64,000 nt of DNA, taken from positions 1 through 64,000 of the forward strand of contig CAMEVC010000007.1 in NCBI GenBank assembly GCA_945939115.1. The letters run 5' to 3'. Made by a program: the position numbers and the translations under genes. Origin of the DNA: an uncultured Eubacterium sp. Lineage in GTDB: Bacteria; Bacillota; Clostridia; Lachnospirales; Lachnospiraceae. The notes beneath the pieces were generated by a model. It was given only the letters and a program-made list of their open reading frames with translations. It did not search any database and was not told the DNA's origin. Of the stretch, positions 28,115-36,831 are shown piece after piece; the stretch's first letter is position 1; every line of letters starts with the position of its first letter.

Positions 28115-29140
28115 ATGGGTAAATTATTATCATTTGCTATACCGTGTTATAACTCTGCGGAGTATATGGAACACTGCATTAATACAGTTATAGCCGGTGG
28201 AGAAGAGGTTGAGGTAATCATTGTTGACGATGGTTCTACAAAGGATAATACATACGAAATTGCGAAACGATATGAAAAGGAATATCCGAATATCGTAAAG
28301 GCAGTTCACCAGGAGAATGGAGGGCATGGGGAGGCTGTAAATACCGGACTTAAACATGCTACAGGAAAGTTTTTCAAGGTGGTTGACAGTGATGACTGGG
28401 TAGATGCAAAAAGCTACAAAAGAATGCTCGCCACTCTCAGGAGTTTTGATGAGGGGAAAGAGCCTGACATGGTTATTGCAAACTATGTATATGAGAAGGT
28501 TGGCGCAAAGAGAAAGAAAGTAATACATTATGAAAATGTTTTTCCTGTGGAGCAGATGTTTACATGGAATGACATTGACATTAGCAAGTTCAAAGTAGAC
28601 CAGTATATTCTCATGCACACTGTTGTTTATAGGACGAAGCTTTTAAAGGACTGTGGACTGAGCCTGCCAAAACACACATTTTATGTGGATAATATATTTG
28701 TTTTCGAACCACTTCCATATGTTAAGAATCTGTATTATGTTAATACGAATTTCTACAGGTATTTCATAGGAAGAGAAGACCAGTCAGTCAATGAAAGTGT
28801 AATGATTTCAAGAATTGACCAGCAGCTTTCTGTCAATAAGCGGATGATAGATTCCTTCCTCGAAGAGGATCCGGGTAATGTAAATTGCAGGAAATATATG
28901 ATTAATTATCTCAGAATAATGATGGAGGTTTCGTCAATATTTCTCATTGTATCCGGCACTAAGGAAAACCTTCAGAAGAAAAAGGATTTGTGGAAATATG
29001 CAAAGGACAAGGATGAGAAGCTGTACAGAAAGTTAAGATACAGCCTTCTTGGATGGTCGGTTAATATCCCTACAGGTTTTGGAAGATGGATTTCCAAGAA
29101 GGGATATAAGGTAGCAAACAATATTATAGGATTTAACTAA
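28115..29140 (+). CDS. Family 2 glycosyltransferase
   Basis: A 341-residue GT-A fold transferase. The N-terminal motifs are LSFAIPCYNSAEYM, VIIVDDGSTKDN for nucleotide-sugar binding, and a DxD-type VDSDDWVD near residue 93. No transmembrane helix is present, so it acts at the inner face of the membrane, probably in polysaccharide or glycolipid synthesis. Donor and acceptor cannot be inferred. The C-terminal half is a helical extension. It sits between argS and kduD with short gaps, without an obvious functional link to either. Confidence 0.88.
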   Translation: MGKLLSFAIPCYNSAEYMEHCINTVIAGGEEVEVIIVDDGSTKDNTYEIAKRYEKEYPNIVKAVHQENGGHGEAVNTGLKHATGKFFKVVDSDDWVDAKSYKRMLATLRSFDEGKEPDMVIANYVYEKVGAKRKKVIHYENVFPVEQMFTWNDIDISKFKVDQYILMHTVVYRTKLLKDCGLSLPKHTFYVDNIFVFEPLPYVKNLYYVNTNFYRYFIGREDQSVNESVMISRIDQQLSVNKRMIDSFLEEDPGNVNCRKYMINYLRIMMEVSSIFLIVSGTKENLQKKKDLWKYAKDKDEKLYRKLRYSLLGWSVNIPTGFGRWISKKGYKVANNIIGFN

Positions 29141-29166
29141 AAGATTGGTATAGAGGAGAAGAGAAT

Positions 29167-29931
29167 ATGTCGATAATTGATTCATTCAGACTGGATGGAA
29201 AGGTTGCAGTTGTGACAGGAGCCAACACCGGGCTTGGACAGGGTATGGCGGTGGCACTGGCACAGGCAGGGGCTAAGGTTGCAGGTGTTGCAAGGAGGTC
29301 CTGCGAGGAAACAAGAAAGCTTATTGAGGCAGAGGGGGGCAAATTCGTTGAAATAATAGCTGATCTCTCAGATATGGCATCTGTAGATATAATAGTGAAG
29401 GGTGCTGTTGATGCCTTTGGGCAGGTGGACATTCTTGTAAACAATGCGGGACTTATAAAGAGAAATGACGCAATTGATTTCACGGAGGAAGAGTGGGACA
29501 GCGTTATTCAGGTTAATGAGAAGATGGTATTCTTTTTAAGTCAGGCATTTGCCAGACAATATATTAAGCAGGGACATGGAGGCAAGATAATAAACATTAA
29601 TTCTATGCTTTCTTATCAGGGTGGAATCAGAGTGCCGTCATATACAGCAAGCAAGAGTGCCTGCATGGGACTCACTAAGGCTATGTGCAATGAGTGGGCA
29701 GGGTATAATATTAACGTCAATGCTATTGCTCCGGGTTATATGGCCACTAATAATACGGCACAGTTAAGAAGTGACTCAGATAGAAGTGAGGCTATTATAG
29801 ATAGAATTCCTGCAGGAAGATGGGGAACTCCTGATGACATGAAGGGAGCAGTTGTATTCCTTGCCTCTTCCGCTTCAGATTATGTCAATGGTTTCACACT
29901 GGCTGTAGATGGCGGATGGCTTGCAAGATAA
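29167..29931 (+). CDS. kduD: KduD-type 2-dehydro-3-deoxy-D-gluconate 5-dehydrogenase
   Basis: A 254-residue short-chain dehydrogenase. The NAD-binding motif is TGANTGLGQG, the NNAG motif is at VNNAGLIKR and the catalytic YxxxK is YTASK. The segments SFRLDGKVAVVTGA and PAGRWGTPDDMKGAVVFLAS match KduD. KduD interconverts DKI and DKII in pectin and uronate breakdown, so it hints at pectin use. The usual partner kduI is not in this window, and related gluconate dehydrogenases cannot be excluded. A strong terminator follows. Confidence 0.82.
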   Translation: MSIIDSFRLDGKVAVVTGANTGLGQGMAVALAQAGAKVAGVARRSCEETRKLIEAEGGKFVEIIADLSDMASVDIIVKGAVDAFGQVDILVNNAGLIKRNDAIDFTEEEWDSVIQVNEKMVFFLSQAFARQYIKQGHGGKIININSMLSYQGGIRVPSYTASKSACMGLTKAMCNEWAGYNINVNAIAPGYMATNNTAQLRSDSDRSEAIIDRIPAGRWGTPDDMKGAVVFLASSASDYVNGFTLAVDGGWLAR

Positions 29932-29938
29932 TAATTAA

Positions 29939-29986
29939 GCGGTTTGGCATATTGTAAGTAACAGCAATATGTCAAACCGCTTTTTT
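29939..29986 (+). terminator. Rho-independent terminator after kduD
   Basis: GCGGTTTG at 29939-29946 pairs with CAAACCGC at 29973-29980. The stem extends inward through CATATTG/CAATATG and ends with T6 at 29981-29986. Confidence 0.93.
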
Positions 29987-29997
29987 ATACAGATTAA

Positions 29998-30519
29998 TTA
30001 GAAGTATATTTTACAGATGTTTCTGTCCACGTGAGACTTGATAAAGCGAGGAATCTCAGTTCTGATATCGTCAGGCATATCCTTCTGGCACAGCATGACA
30101 ATCATTCTCCCTTTATTAAACAGCATGTAATAACCGAATTTGTTATAAACACTTGTGAATTGATTCCATTCATAGGTGTAGGTAAGACCATGCTCAGGGA
30201 TATCAGCCATGATAGCATTATCCATAAGAGTTATGGTGCATGGAGCATCCTCTGATGGGTCTCTGTGCTTAAGATGATAGTTTACACTTGTCCTGAACTG
30301 ATATGTGAAAATGTAAATAGGATAAAACCAGCAAACTGCGTACAGAATGAGAAGAAAGCTGGAGTAAAATCCATATATAAGAAGAATCAGCGAAATAATC
30401 GCCGGTGTCCATGATAATATGAGTTCAATAGGGTTCCTGATAAATCTATTCCAGAATACAATTTTCGAATAGTCCTTTCCGGAAGCTTTTAATGTTGTGT
30501 CATACTTAATAATATCCAT
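29998..30519 (-). CDS. YcxB-like membrane protein
   Basis: A 173-residue protein with two transmembrane helices (about residues 34-52 and 55-75) and a C-terminal beta-rich domain (HGLTYTYEWNQFTSVYNKFGYYMLFNKG) typical of the YcxB family. The function is unknown. It is transcribed alone, converging on the kduD terminator and diverging from the GGDEF-EAL operon. Confidence 0.72.
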   Translation of the reverse strand: MDIIKYDTTLKASGKDYSKIVFWNRFIRNPIELILSWTPAIISLILLIYGFYSSFLLILYAVCWFYPIYIFTYQFRTSVNYHLKHRDPSEDAPCTITLMDNAIMADIPEHGLTYTYEWNQFTSVYNKFGYYMLFNKGRMIVMLCQKDMPDDIRTEIPRFIKSHVDRNICKIYF

Positions 30520-30607
30520 AAAAATCCATCCTGCAAGTTAGTATAAGTATATAATAGCACGCAGTTTTATATAAAACAATTAATTATCTGTTAAATCAAA
30601 AAATCGG

Positions 30608-30636
30608 TTTCCAAAAGGGGCTTAATAGGATATAAT
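30608..30636 (+). promoter_or_regulatory. Promoter of the GGDEF-EAL/pyr operon
   Basis: TTTCCA at 30608-30613, a 17-nt spacer and a perfect TATAAT at 30631-30636. No PyrR-type anti-terminator/terminator pair is visible between it and the first gene. Confidence 0.55.
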
Positions 30637-30669
30637 AATAAAAGATTTATGTATTGTCGGAGGGATATT

Positions 30670-32796
30670 TTGAGTAGCGATAAGAAAAGGAATCTGGAAC
30701 TTTCAGAAATTGTACATATGCTTGAAGACAGTGGTACATTTGTAGAGGTGGCACAGAGAATTCTTGAACGGGTAGTTTCTGAGACCGGTGCAGATAGTGC
30801 CGGAATCATGCAGATTGGTGCTGATGGCAGAACAATGAACATGATTGTCGAGGCAGGAACCATCAAGAAGGCTGTAGACATTGGAATGGTTGATGTGCAG
30901 GAATTTGTACTGTGTTCGGAAGAGATGAAGCATACGCATATAGACAGCGCAACTGACAGTGAGAAGAAACTGTTGAATCGATTAGGAGTTAAGACGGCTG
31001 TGTCAGCCCCTATACATATTAATAACATGAAAGCGATGTATCTTCTTGCATTCAGCAGTTCCAAGGACTTTGAGGCGGACGATAGAATAACAGATTACAT
31101 CAGCGATGTTGCTATGATAATACATAGTATTGCACAGGGAAAGGTTATCAATAATTCCCTGATTTCTTCCTATGAGGTTTTACAGAAGATACTTGATAAT
31201 ATAGGCTCGGGTATTATTGTATGCAGTAAAGCTGCCGGAAAGATTCTGTTTGAGAATAAGATTGCGGCGAATGTACAGTACATAAGAGAGACAATAAGAG
31301 AATGTCTTAAGGAAGTATTTACCGGTCAGGATACACAGGGAATGATTAGGACTCCGATGGAACGCTATAACACAGAATCAGGGCTGTGGTTTGAGGTTAA
31401 GTTCTCAGAACTGAAATGGATAGATGGAAGCGAGGTAATAGTTGCTACTGCAGCGGATATAACGCAGAAGAAAAAGAATCAGCAGAAGATAGAGTATCAG
31501 GCACACAATGATTTCCTTACAGGTTTGTATAACCGAATGAAATGTGAAGTCGATTTAAGAAAGATTATTAAGAAGGCAGAAAGAGACGGTCTTAAGGGAG
31601 CAGTACTTTTTATTGACCTTGATGATTTCAAGCATATTAATGATGGTCTTGGACATCAGTATGGAGATATCCTTCTCCAGCAGATTGCTGCCGGATTAAC
31701 CGGAGTTCCAGGGCTTCGTGGTCACTGTTACAGAATGGGCGGAGACGAATTCGTTATAATAGTGGTACCTGAGCAGTTTTGTAATCTTGAACGTATTGTT
31801 ACTAATATTACGGCTATGTTTAATAAACCATGGTATCTTATGGAGACAGAGTACTTCTGTACGATGAGTATGGGAATCAGCATATTCCCGGATAATAGTG
31901 TTGATGTACATGAGATAACAAGAATGGCGGATGTTGCAATGTATGAGGCAAAGCGTTCAGGAAAGAACGGATATGCTTACTACAGTAGCAATACAGAGAA
32001 TTCTACTGCAAAGCGTCTTGATATTGAGAATAATATGAGACAGGCAGTGTCGAGCGGTATAGATGAATTTGTTGTGTTCTACCAGCCGGTTGTTGATGTC
32101 AATACACAGAAATGTACATCATGTGAGGCGTTAGTCCGCTGGGACAGTAAGGCAATGGGCTTCATGGGACCCGGAGAGTTTATACCTCTTGCAGAATACC
32201 TTGGACTTATCACATCTATTGGTGATTATGTCCTTGAGGAAGCGTGCAGAAGATGCAGGATATGGAATGAAAATGGGCATCCAGATTTCCACATCAATGT
32301 TAACTTATCGGTAGTTCAGCTTTTACAGAAGAATGTGGTTAATAATATTGCAAGAATAATCGAAAAGACAGGTGTTAATCCTAAGAATATAGTTCTGGAG
32401 ATTACGGAGTCATTTGCTATTAATGATATGCAGAGAGTCATGGGTATTATAGAGGGACTTAAGAAACTAGGCCCGAGAATTGCGCTTGATGACTTTGGAA
32501 CGGGATATTCATCTCTTAATTATATTAAGCAGCTTCCACTTGATATAATTAAGGTGGACAAGACATTTATTGATGATATTGTTGATGATGAATATGCCCA
32601 GGCATTTGTAAAGCTGATTGTAGACCTGTCGAAGACAATAGGAACAAGAATAGTTGCTGAGGGCGTTGAACATAAAGAACAGTATGAACTTCTTAAGAAA
32701 CTTGGCGTGGATTATATTCAGGGATTTTATTTCGGAAAACCTGTGCCTGCTAATATTTTTGAGGAGAATAATTTCAAGGAGAGAGTGGACTTATGA
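30670..32796 (+). CDS. GAF-PAS-like GGDEF-EAL c-di-GMP turnover protein
   Basis: About 708 residues with no transmembrane segment. A GAF domain (about 20-165) is followed by a PAS-like segment (170-275), a GGDEF domain with intact GGDEF at 357-361, and an EAL domain with EAL at 486-488 plus the ExE/DDFGTGYSS/EGVE motifs. It could both make and break c-di-GMP. The inhibitory I-site RxxD is absent. The start is the TTG at 30670, 5 nt after GGAGGG; the ATG at 30649 precedes that site. Its stop overlaps the pyrC start by 4 nt, so it heads the pyrimidine operon. Confidence 0.92.
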   Translation: MSSDKKRNLELSEIVHMLEDSGTFVEVAQRILERVVSETGADSAGIMQIGADGRTMNMIVEAGTIKKAVDIGMVDVQEFVLCSEEMKHTHIDSATDSEKKLLNRLGVKTAVSAPIHINNMKAMYLLAFSSSKDFEADDRITDYISDVAMIIHSIAQGKVINNSLISSYEVLQKILDNIGSGIIVCSKAAGKILFENKIAANVQYIRETIRECLKEVFTGQDTQGMIRTPMERYNTESGLWFEVKFSELKWIDGSEVIVATAADITQKKKNQQKIEYQAHNDFLTGLYNRMKCEVDLRKIIKKAERDGLKGAVLFIDLDDFKHINDGLGHQYGDILLQQIAAGLTGVPGLRGHCYRMGGDEFVIIVVPEQFCNLERIVTNITAMFNKPWYLMETEYFCTMSMGISIFPDNSVDVHEITRMADVAMYEAKRSGKNGYAYYSSNTENSTAKRLDIENNMRQAVSSGIDEFVVFYQPVVDVNTQKCTSCEALVRWDSKAMGFMGPGEFIPLAEYLGLITSIGDYVLEEACRRCRIWNENGHPDFHINVNLSVVQLLQKNVVNNIARIIEKTGVNPKNIVLEITESFAINDMQRVMGIIEGLKKLGPRIALDDFGTGYSSLNYIKQLPLDIIKVDKTFIDDIVDDEYAQAFVKLIVDLSKTIGTRIVAEGVEHKEQYELLKKLGVDYIQGFYFGKPVPANIFEENNFKERVDL

Positions 32797-34115
32797 ATTT
32801 ACTGATTAAAGAGGGCAGAGTGCTTGATCCGGCAAGCAGAACAGATAAGGTTATGGATGTGCTTGTTAAGGATGGTTTCATAACTGATATGAAAGAGAAT
32901 ATTGATGAATCTCTGGCAGATGAAGTGATTGATGCGTCAGGATGTATGGTTATGCCCGGACTTATTGATTTAAATGCACATTTCAGAGAGCCGGGATACG
33001 AACATAAGGAAACAATAAGAACAGGTGCAAGAGCAGCGGCAAGAGGCGGATATACTACTGTTTGTATGATGCCTAATACCAAGCCTGCTATTGATAATGT
33101 TGATATACTGAACTTTGTCAATGAGAAAGCGGATGAAGTGACAGACCTTAATCTGTACACTATAGCTGCCATGACTGCCGGACAGGAAGGAGAGTATCTT
33201 ACTGATTTTGAAGCCTTAAAGGATGCAGGTGCAATAGCTGTCAGCGACAATGGCGGAACTATCATGAATGCCAGAACTGCAAGACAAGCTATGAGGCAGG
33301 CGGCAGAGGTGGACATTCCGGTATTTGCACACTGTGAGGATACCAATCTTGCTGCGCGTGGAGTTATGAACGCAGGAGAGAGAGCTAAAGAGCTGGGGCT
33401 GTTTGGAATTATGGATTCGGTTGAGGATGTAATTGTTGCAAGGGATATTCTTCTTGCCAAGAACACAGGAGCGAAGCTTCATATAAGCCATGTGTCAACT
33501 AAGGAGTCTGCTTTTATTATTAAGACTGCCAAGGACCATGGAATGGATATTACAGCGGAAGTTGCACCACATCATTTTACCCTGACGGAGCAGGATGTTG
33601 CGGGAGACGATGCTAATTTCAAGATTAATCCACCGTTGAGAACAGCTGAGGATGTCAAAGCACTTAAAGAAGCACTTGCGTCGGGTGCTATTGATGTAAT
33701 TGCGACTGACCATGCACCTCATCATCCTACAGAGAAAGAGAAATCATTTGATGAAGCGCCATTTGGCGTTGTAGGACTTGAGACAGCGGTTCCGGTAACT
33801 ATAACTGAACTGGTAAGAACCGGTGTGCTTACACCATTGCAGATGGTGGAGAAGATGAGCTATAATCCGGCTAAGATTCTTGGAATTGACAGAGGAGAAC
33901 TGTCACCGGGGAAGGCTGCTGATATTACGATTATTAATCCGGCGTTGGAGTATGAAATCGACAGCAACAGATTTGCTTCAAAGGGAAAGAATACGCCATT
34001 TGAAGGAAGACATGTATATGGCAAGGTTATGTACACGATTGTCGGAGGAAGAATAGTATATTCTGAGCATAATGGAACAGAAATACTTATTGAGAGAGAA
34101 GTCCCTAAGCTGTAA
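32793..34115 (+). CDS. pyrC: Type I dihydroorotase with NxH in place of HxH
   Basis: A 440-residue amidohydrolase that cyclises carbamoyl aspartate to dihydroorotate. Metal-site residues include Asp in VSDNGG, His in FAHCED, His in ISHVST and Asp in ATDHAPH. The first metal motif, normally HxHxRxPG, reads NAHFREPG, so the first His is Asn61. The location at the head of pyrF-pyrK-pyrD argues that it still works. It overlaps the GGDEF-EAL gene by 4 nt (ATGA). Confidence 0.92.
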   Translation: MNLLIKEGRVLDPASRTDKVMDVLVKDGFITDMKENIDESLADEVIDASGCMVMPGLIDLNAHFREPGYEHKETIRTGARAAARGGYTTVCMMPNTKPAIDNVDILNFVNEKADEVTDLNLYTIAAMTAGQEGEYLTDFEALKDAGAIAVSDNGGTIMNARTARQAMRQAAEVDIPVFAHCEDTNLAARGVMNAGERAKELGLFGIMDSVEDVIVARDILLAKNTGAKLHISHVSTKESAFIIKTAKDHGMDITAEVAPHHFTLTEQDVAGDDANFKINPPLRTAEDVKALKEALASGAIDVIATDHAPHHPTEKEKSFDEAPFGVVGLETAVPVTITELVRTGVLTPLQMVEKMSYNPAKILGIDRGELSPGKAADITIINPALEYEIDSNRFASKGKNTPFEGRHVYGKVMYTIVGGRIVYSEHNGTEILIEREVPKL

Positions 34116-34165
34116 TATAACGCAGAATGAATTATTAATGATAGCTTTTATTTGGAGGAAGTATA

Positions 34166-35089
34166 ATGATTAAGAAACTTGTTGACAGGATTGTAGAAAC
34201 TAATGCACCGATTGTTGTCGGACTTGACCCAATGATGAAATATATTCCACAGCATCTTCAGGATGCCGCATTTGAGCAGTATGGGGAGACACTTGAGGGA
34301 GCCGCTGAGGCGATATGGCAGTACAATAAGGGAATTATTGACAATATATATGATATTGTTCCGGCTGTTAAGCCACAGATTGCCATGTATGAGCAGTTTG
34401 GTATTGAAGGTCTGAAGGCTTTTAAGAAGACGGTTGATTATTGCCATGAGAAAGGCATGATAGTGATAGGAGATGTTAAGAGAGGAGATATTGGCTCTAC
34501 ATCTGAGGCATATGCGGTCGCTCATCTTGGCAGGGTTAAGGTAGGCTCTAAGGCTCTCACACCATTCGATGAGGATTTTGCAACAGTTAATCCATATCTT
34601 GGCTCTGACGGAATCAATCCATTTATCAAGGTATGTAACGAGGAGGACAGAGGTATATTTATCCTTGTTAAGACTTCTAATCCTTCAAGCGGAGAGTTTC
34701 AGGATCAGCTTATAGATGGAAGACCTTTGTACGAATTAGTTGGTGAGAAGGTCAACGAGTGGGGCCTGGAAAGCATGGATGGTGACTATAGTAATGTAGG
34801 AGCTGTTGTTGGGGCAACATATCCTGAGATGGGACGTATATTAAGAAAGGTTATGCCTAAGGCTTACATTCTTGTGCCGGGTTATGGTGCACAGGGAGGA
34901 CAGGGAAAGGATTTGGTCGATTTCTTTAATCCTGACGGACTTGGAGCAATAGTAAACAGTTCTCGTGGAATTATTGCAGCTTATACAAAGGAGCAGTACG
35001 CTAAGTTCGGAGAGAAGAATTTCGGAGAGGCGTCAAGACAGGCTGCACTTGACATGATTGCAGATATTAACGGAGCACTTGGCAAATAA
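34166..35089 (+). CDS. pyrF: Orotidine-5'-phosphate decarboxylase (long form)
   Basis: A 307-residue OMP decarboxylase of the longer bacterial subfamily, which makes UMP. The N-terminal substrate motif is VVGLDPMM and the catalytic Asp-Lys-Asp array is VIGDVKRGDIGSTS. The phosphate-binding segment LVPGYGAQGGQG is near the C-terminus. A TTGGAGGAAG site precedes the ATG. It lies 50 nt after pyrC and 30 nt before pyrK in the same operon. Confidence 0.97.
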   Translation: MIKKLVDRIVETNAPIVVGLDPMMKYIPQHLQDAAFEQYGETLEGAAEAIWQYNKGIIDNIYDIVPAVKPQIAMYEQFGIEGLKAFKKTVDYCHEKGMIVIGDVKRGDIGSTSEAYAVAHLGRVKVGSKALTPFDEDFATVNPYLGSDGINPFIKVCNEEDRGIFILVKTSNPSSGEFQDQLIDGRPLYELVGEKVNEWGLESMDGDYSNVGAVVGATYPEMGRILRKVMPKAYILVPGYGAQGGQGKDLVDFFNPDGLGAIVNSSRGIIAAYTKEQYAKFGEKNFGEASRQAALDMIADINGALGK

Positions 35090-35119
35090 TTAAAACTGGA
35101 TTTAATAATGGAGATTATT

Positions 35120-35920
35120 ATGGCATACAGAGAAAATGCAGAGATTCTCAAGGCGGGATGTCTTGCAGACGGAGTTTATGAGATATGGTTTGAAACTAAG
35201 AATATTGCAAAGGAAGCTAAAGCCGGACAGTTTATTTCGGTTTATTCCAATGATGGTTCAAGGCTTCTGCCAAGACCTATAAGTATATGCAGGGTTGAGG
35301 GCAGTAAGTTAAGAATAGTTTACAGAGTCGCCGGAAAAGGTACTGCTGAATTCTCACAGATGAAAGCGGGAGACAGGCTTGATATTCAGGGACCTCTGGG
35401 CAATGGATATGACATTGAGAAGATAGCAGAAGAGTTAAAGGCTGAAGGAAGAAGTTTCGACAGGGCGATTCTTTTCGGAGGAGGAATTGGTATTCCTCCG
35501 ATGTTAGAACTGGCACATAAGCTTAACTGTCACAGAAATGTTGTGGTAGGCTACAGAGATAATCAGACATTCTTAAGGGCTGATTTCGAGGCTGTTGCTG
35601 ATACAGACGTGTATATTGCCACAGAGGATGGCAGTGTCGGAACAAAAGGAAATGTTCTTGATGCGGTAAGAGAGAATGATGTGTTGGGTGATGTAATATT
35701 TGCATGTGGACCAACTCCAATGCTCAGAGCAATCAAGGCTTATGCTCTTGAGAAGGATATTCCATGTTATGTGTCCCTGGAGGAGAAGATGGCCTGCGGA
35801 ATCGGAGCGTGTCTTGCCTGCGTGTGTAAGTCAACTGAGGTCGATGGCCACTCTCAGGTAAAGAATAAGAGAGTGTGCAAAGAGGGCCCGGTATTCAATG
35901 TTAAGGAGGTAGAGCTGTAA
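35120..35920 (+). CDS. pyrK: Dihydroorotate dehydrogenase B electron-transfer subunit
   Basis: A 266-residue subunit that passes electrons from PyrD flavin to NAD+. It has an FAD-binding barrel (LPRPISICRVEG), an NAD-binding domain (FGGGIGIPPMLELA, ACGPTPMLRA) and a C-terminal [2Fe-2S] site with C226, C231, C234 and C253. The ATG at 35120, 5 nt after GGAGA, is preferred to the ATG at 35108, which precedes that site. Its stop overlaps the pyrD start by 1 nt, which fits a stoichiometric heterotetramer. Confidence 0.96.
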   Translation: MAYRENAEILKAGCLADGVYEIWFETKNIAKEAKAGQFISVYSNDGSRLLPRPISICRVEGSKLRIVYRVAGKGTAEFSQMKAGDRLDIQGPLGNGYDIEKIAEELKAEGRSFDRAILFGGGIGIPPMLELAHKLNCHRNVVVGYRDNQTFLRADFEAVADTDVYIATEDGSVGTKGNVLDAVRENDVLGDVIFACGPTPMLRAIKAYALEKDIPCYVSLEEKMACGIGACLACVCKSTEVDGHSQVKNKRVCKEGPVFNVKEVEL

Positions 35921-36831
35921 TGGGTGATATTAATATGTCAGTTAATATTGCAGGAGTTGAATTAAAGAACCCTGTAACAGTTGCTTCCGGGACATTTGGC
36001 TCAGGTATGGAGTATGGAGAGTATGTTGATCTCAACAGACTTGGCGCAGTGACAACCAAGGGTGTTGCCAATATACCATGGCCGGGCAATCCAACTCCGA
36101 GGATTGCGGAAACCTATGGTGGTATGATGAATGCTATTGGATTACAGAATCCGGGTCTTGACACATTTGTTAAGAGAGATATTCCATTTCTTAAGCAGTA
36201 CGATACTAAGATTATTGTCAACGTATGTGGGAAATCTGAAGCGGATTATGTGGATGCTGTGGAAAAGCTGGGGGAGCAGCCTGTTGACCTTCTGGAAATC
36301 AATATTTCATGCCCTAATGTTAAAGAGGGCGGAATTGCATTCGGACAGGTTCCTTCATCAGCCGAGACTATAACTAAGGCTGTAAAAAGAGTGGCAAAGC
36401 AGCCTGTAATTATGAAACTCAGTCCTAATGTCACAGATATTACAGAGATGGCAAGGGCTGTAGAAGCCGGTGGTGCAGACGCAGTGTCACTTATCAACAC
36501 ACTTACAGGTATGAAGATAGATGTCAACAGAAGAACTTTTGCAGTGGCAAACAAGACTGCCGGAGTATCCGGACCGGCAATCCATCCTATTGCGGTGAGA
36601 ATGGTGTATCAGGTTGCCAATGCCATTAATCTGCCGATTATCGGTATGGGAGGAATCTGTACAGCAGAAGATGCGCTTGAGATGATAATGGTTGGTGCAA
36701 GTGCGGTAGCTGTGGGAACAGCGAATTTTAATGACCCATATACAACTATCAGGGTTATTGATGGAATTAAAGAATACATGGAAAGAAATAATGTCACAGA
36801 TATAAAGGAGTTGATTGGCTGTGTCAGATAG
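35920..36831 (+). CDS. pyrD: Dihydroorotate dehydrogenase B catalytic subunit
   Basis: A 303-residue class 1B FMN enzyme that oxidises dihydroorotate to orotate. The catalytic base is the Cys in EINISCPNVKEGG, the FMN contacts are in NAIGLQNPG and GMGGICTAEDALEM, and the N-terminus NIAGVELKNPVTVASGTFG is typical. It works with PyrK and is NAD-linked. It overlaps pyrK by 1 nt. The following CgeB-like gene begins inside its last 17 nt. Confidence 0.97.
   Translation: MGDINMSVNIAGVELKNPVTVASGTFGSGMEYGEYVDLNRLGAVTTKGVANIPWPGNPTPRIAETYGGMMNAIGLQNPGLDTFVKRDIPFLKQYDTKIIVNVCGKSEADYVDAVEKLGEQPVDLLEINISCPNVKEGGIAFGQVPSSAETITKAVKRVAKQPVIMKLSPNVTDITEMARAVEAGGADAVSLINTLTGMKIDVNRRTFAVANKTAGVSGPAIHPIAVRMVYQVANAINLPIIGMGGICTAEDALEMIMVGASAVAVGTANFNDPYTTIRVIDGIKEYMERNNVTDIKELIGCVR

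Noticed and set aside
32774-33466. 230-codon frame on the minus strand opposite pyrC
   Set aside because: Residue composition is low-complexity Ser/Leu-rich, typical of a shadow frame; pyrC motifs are clear on the plus strand.
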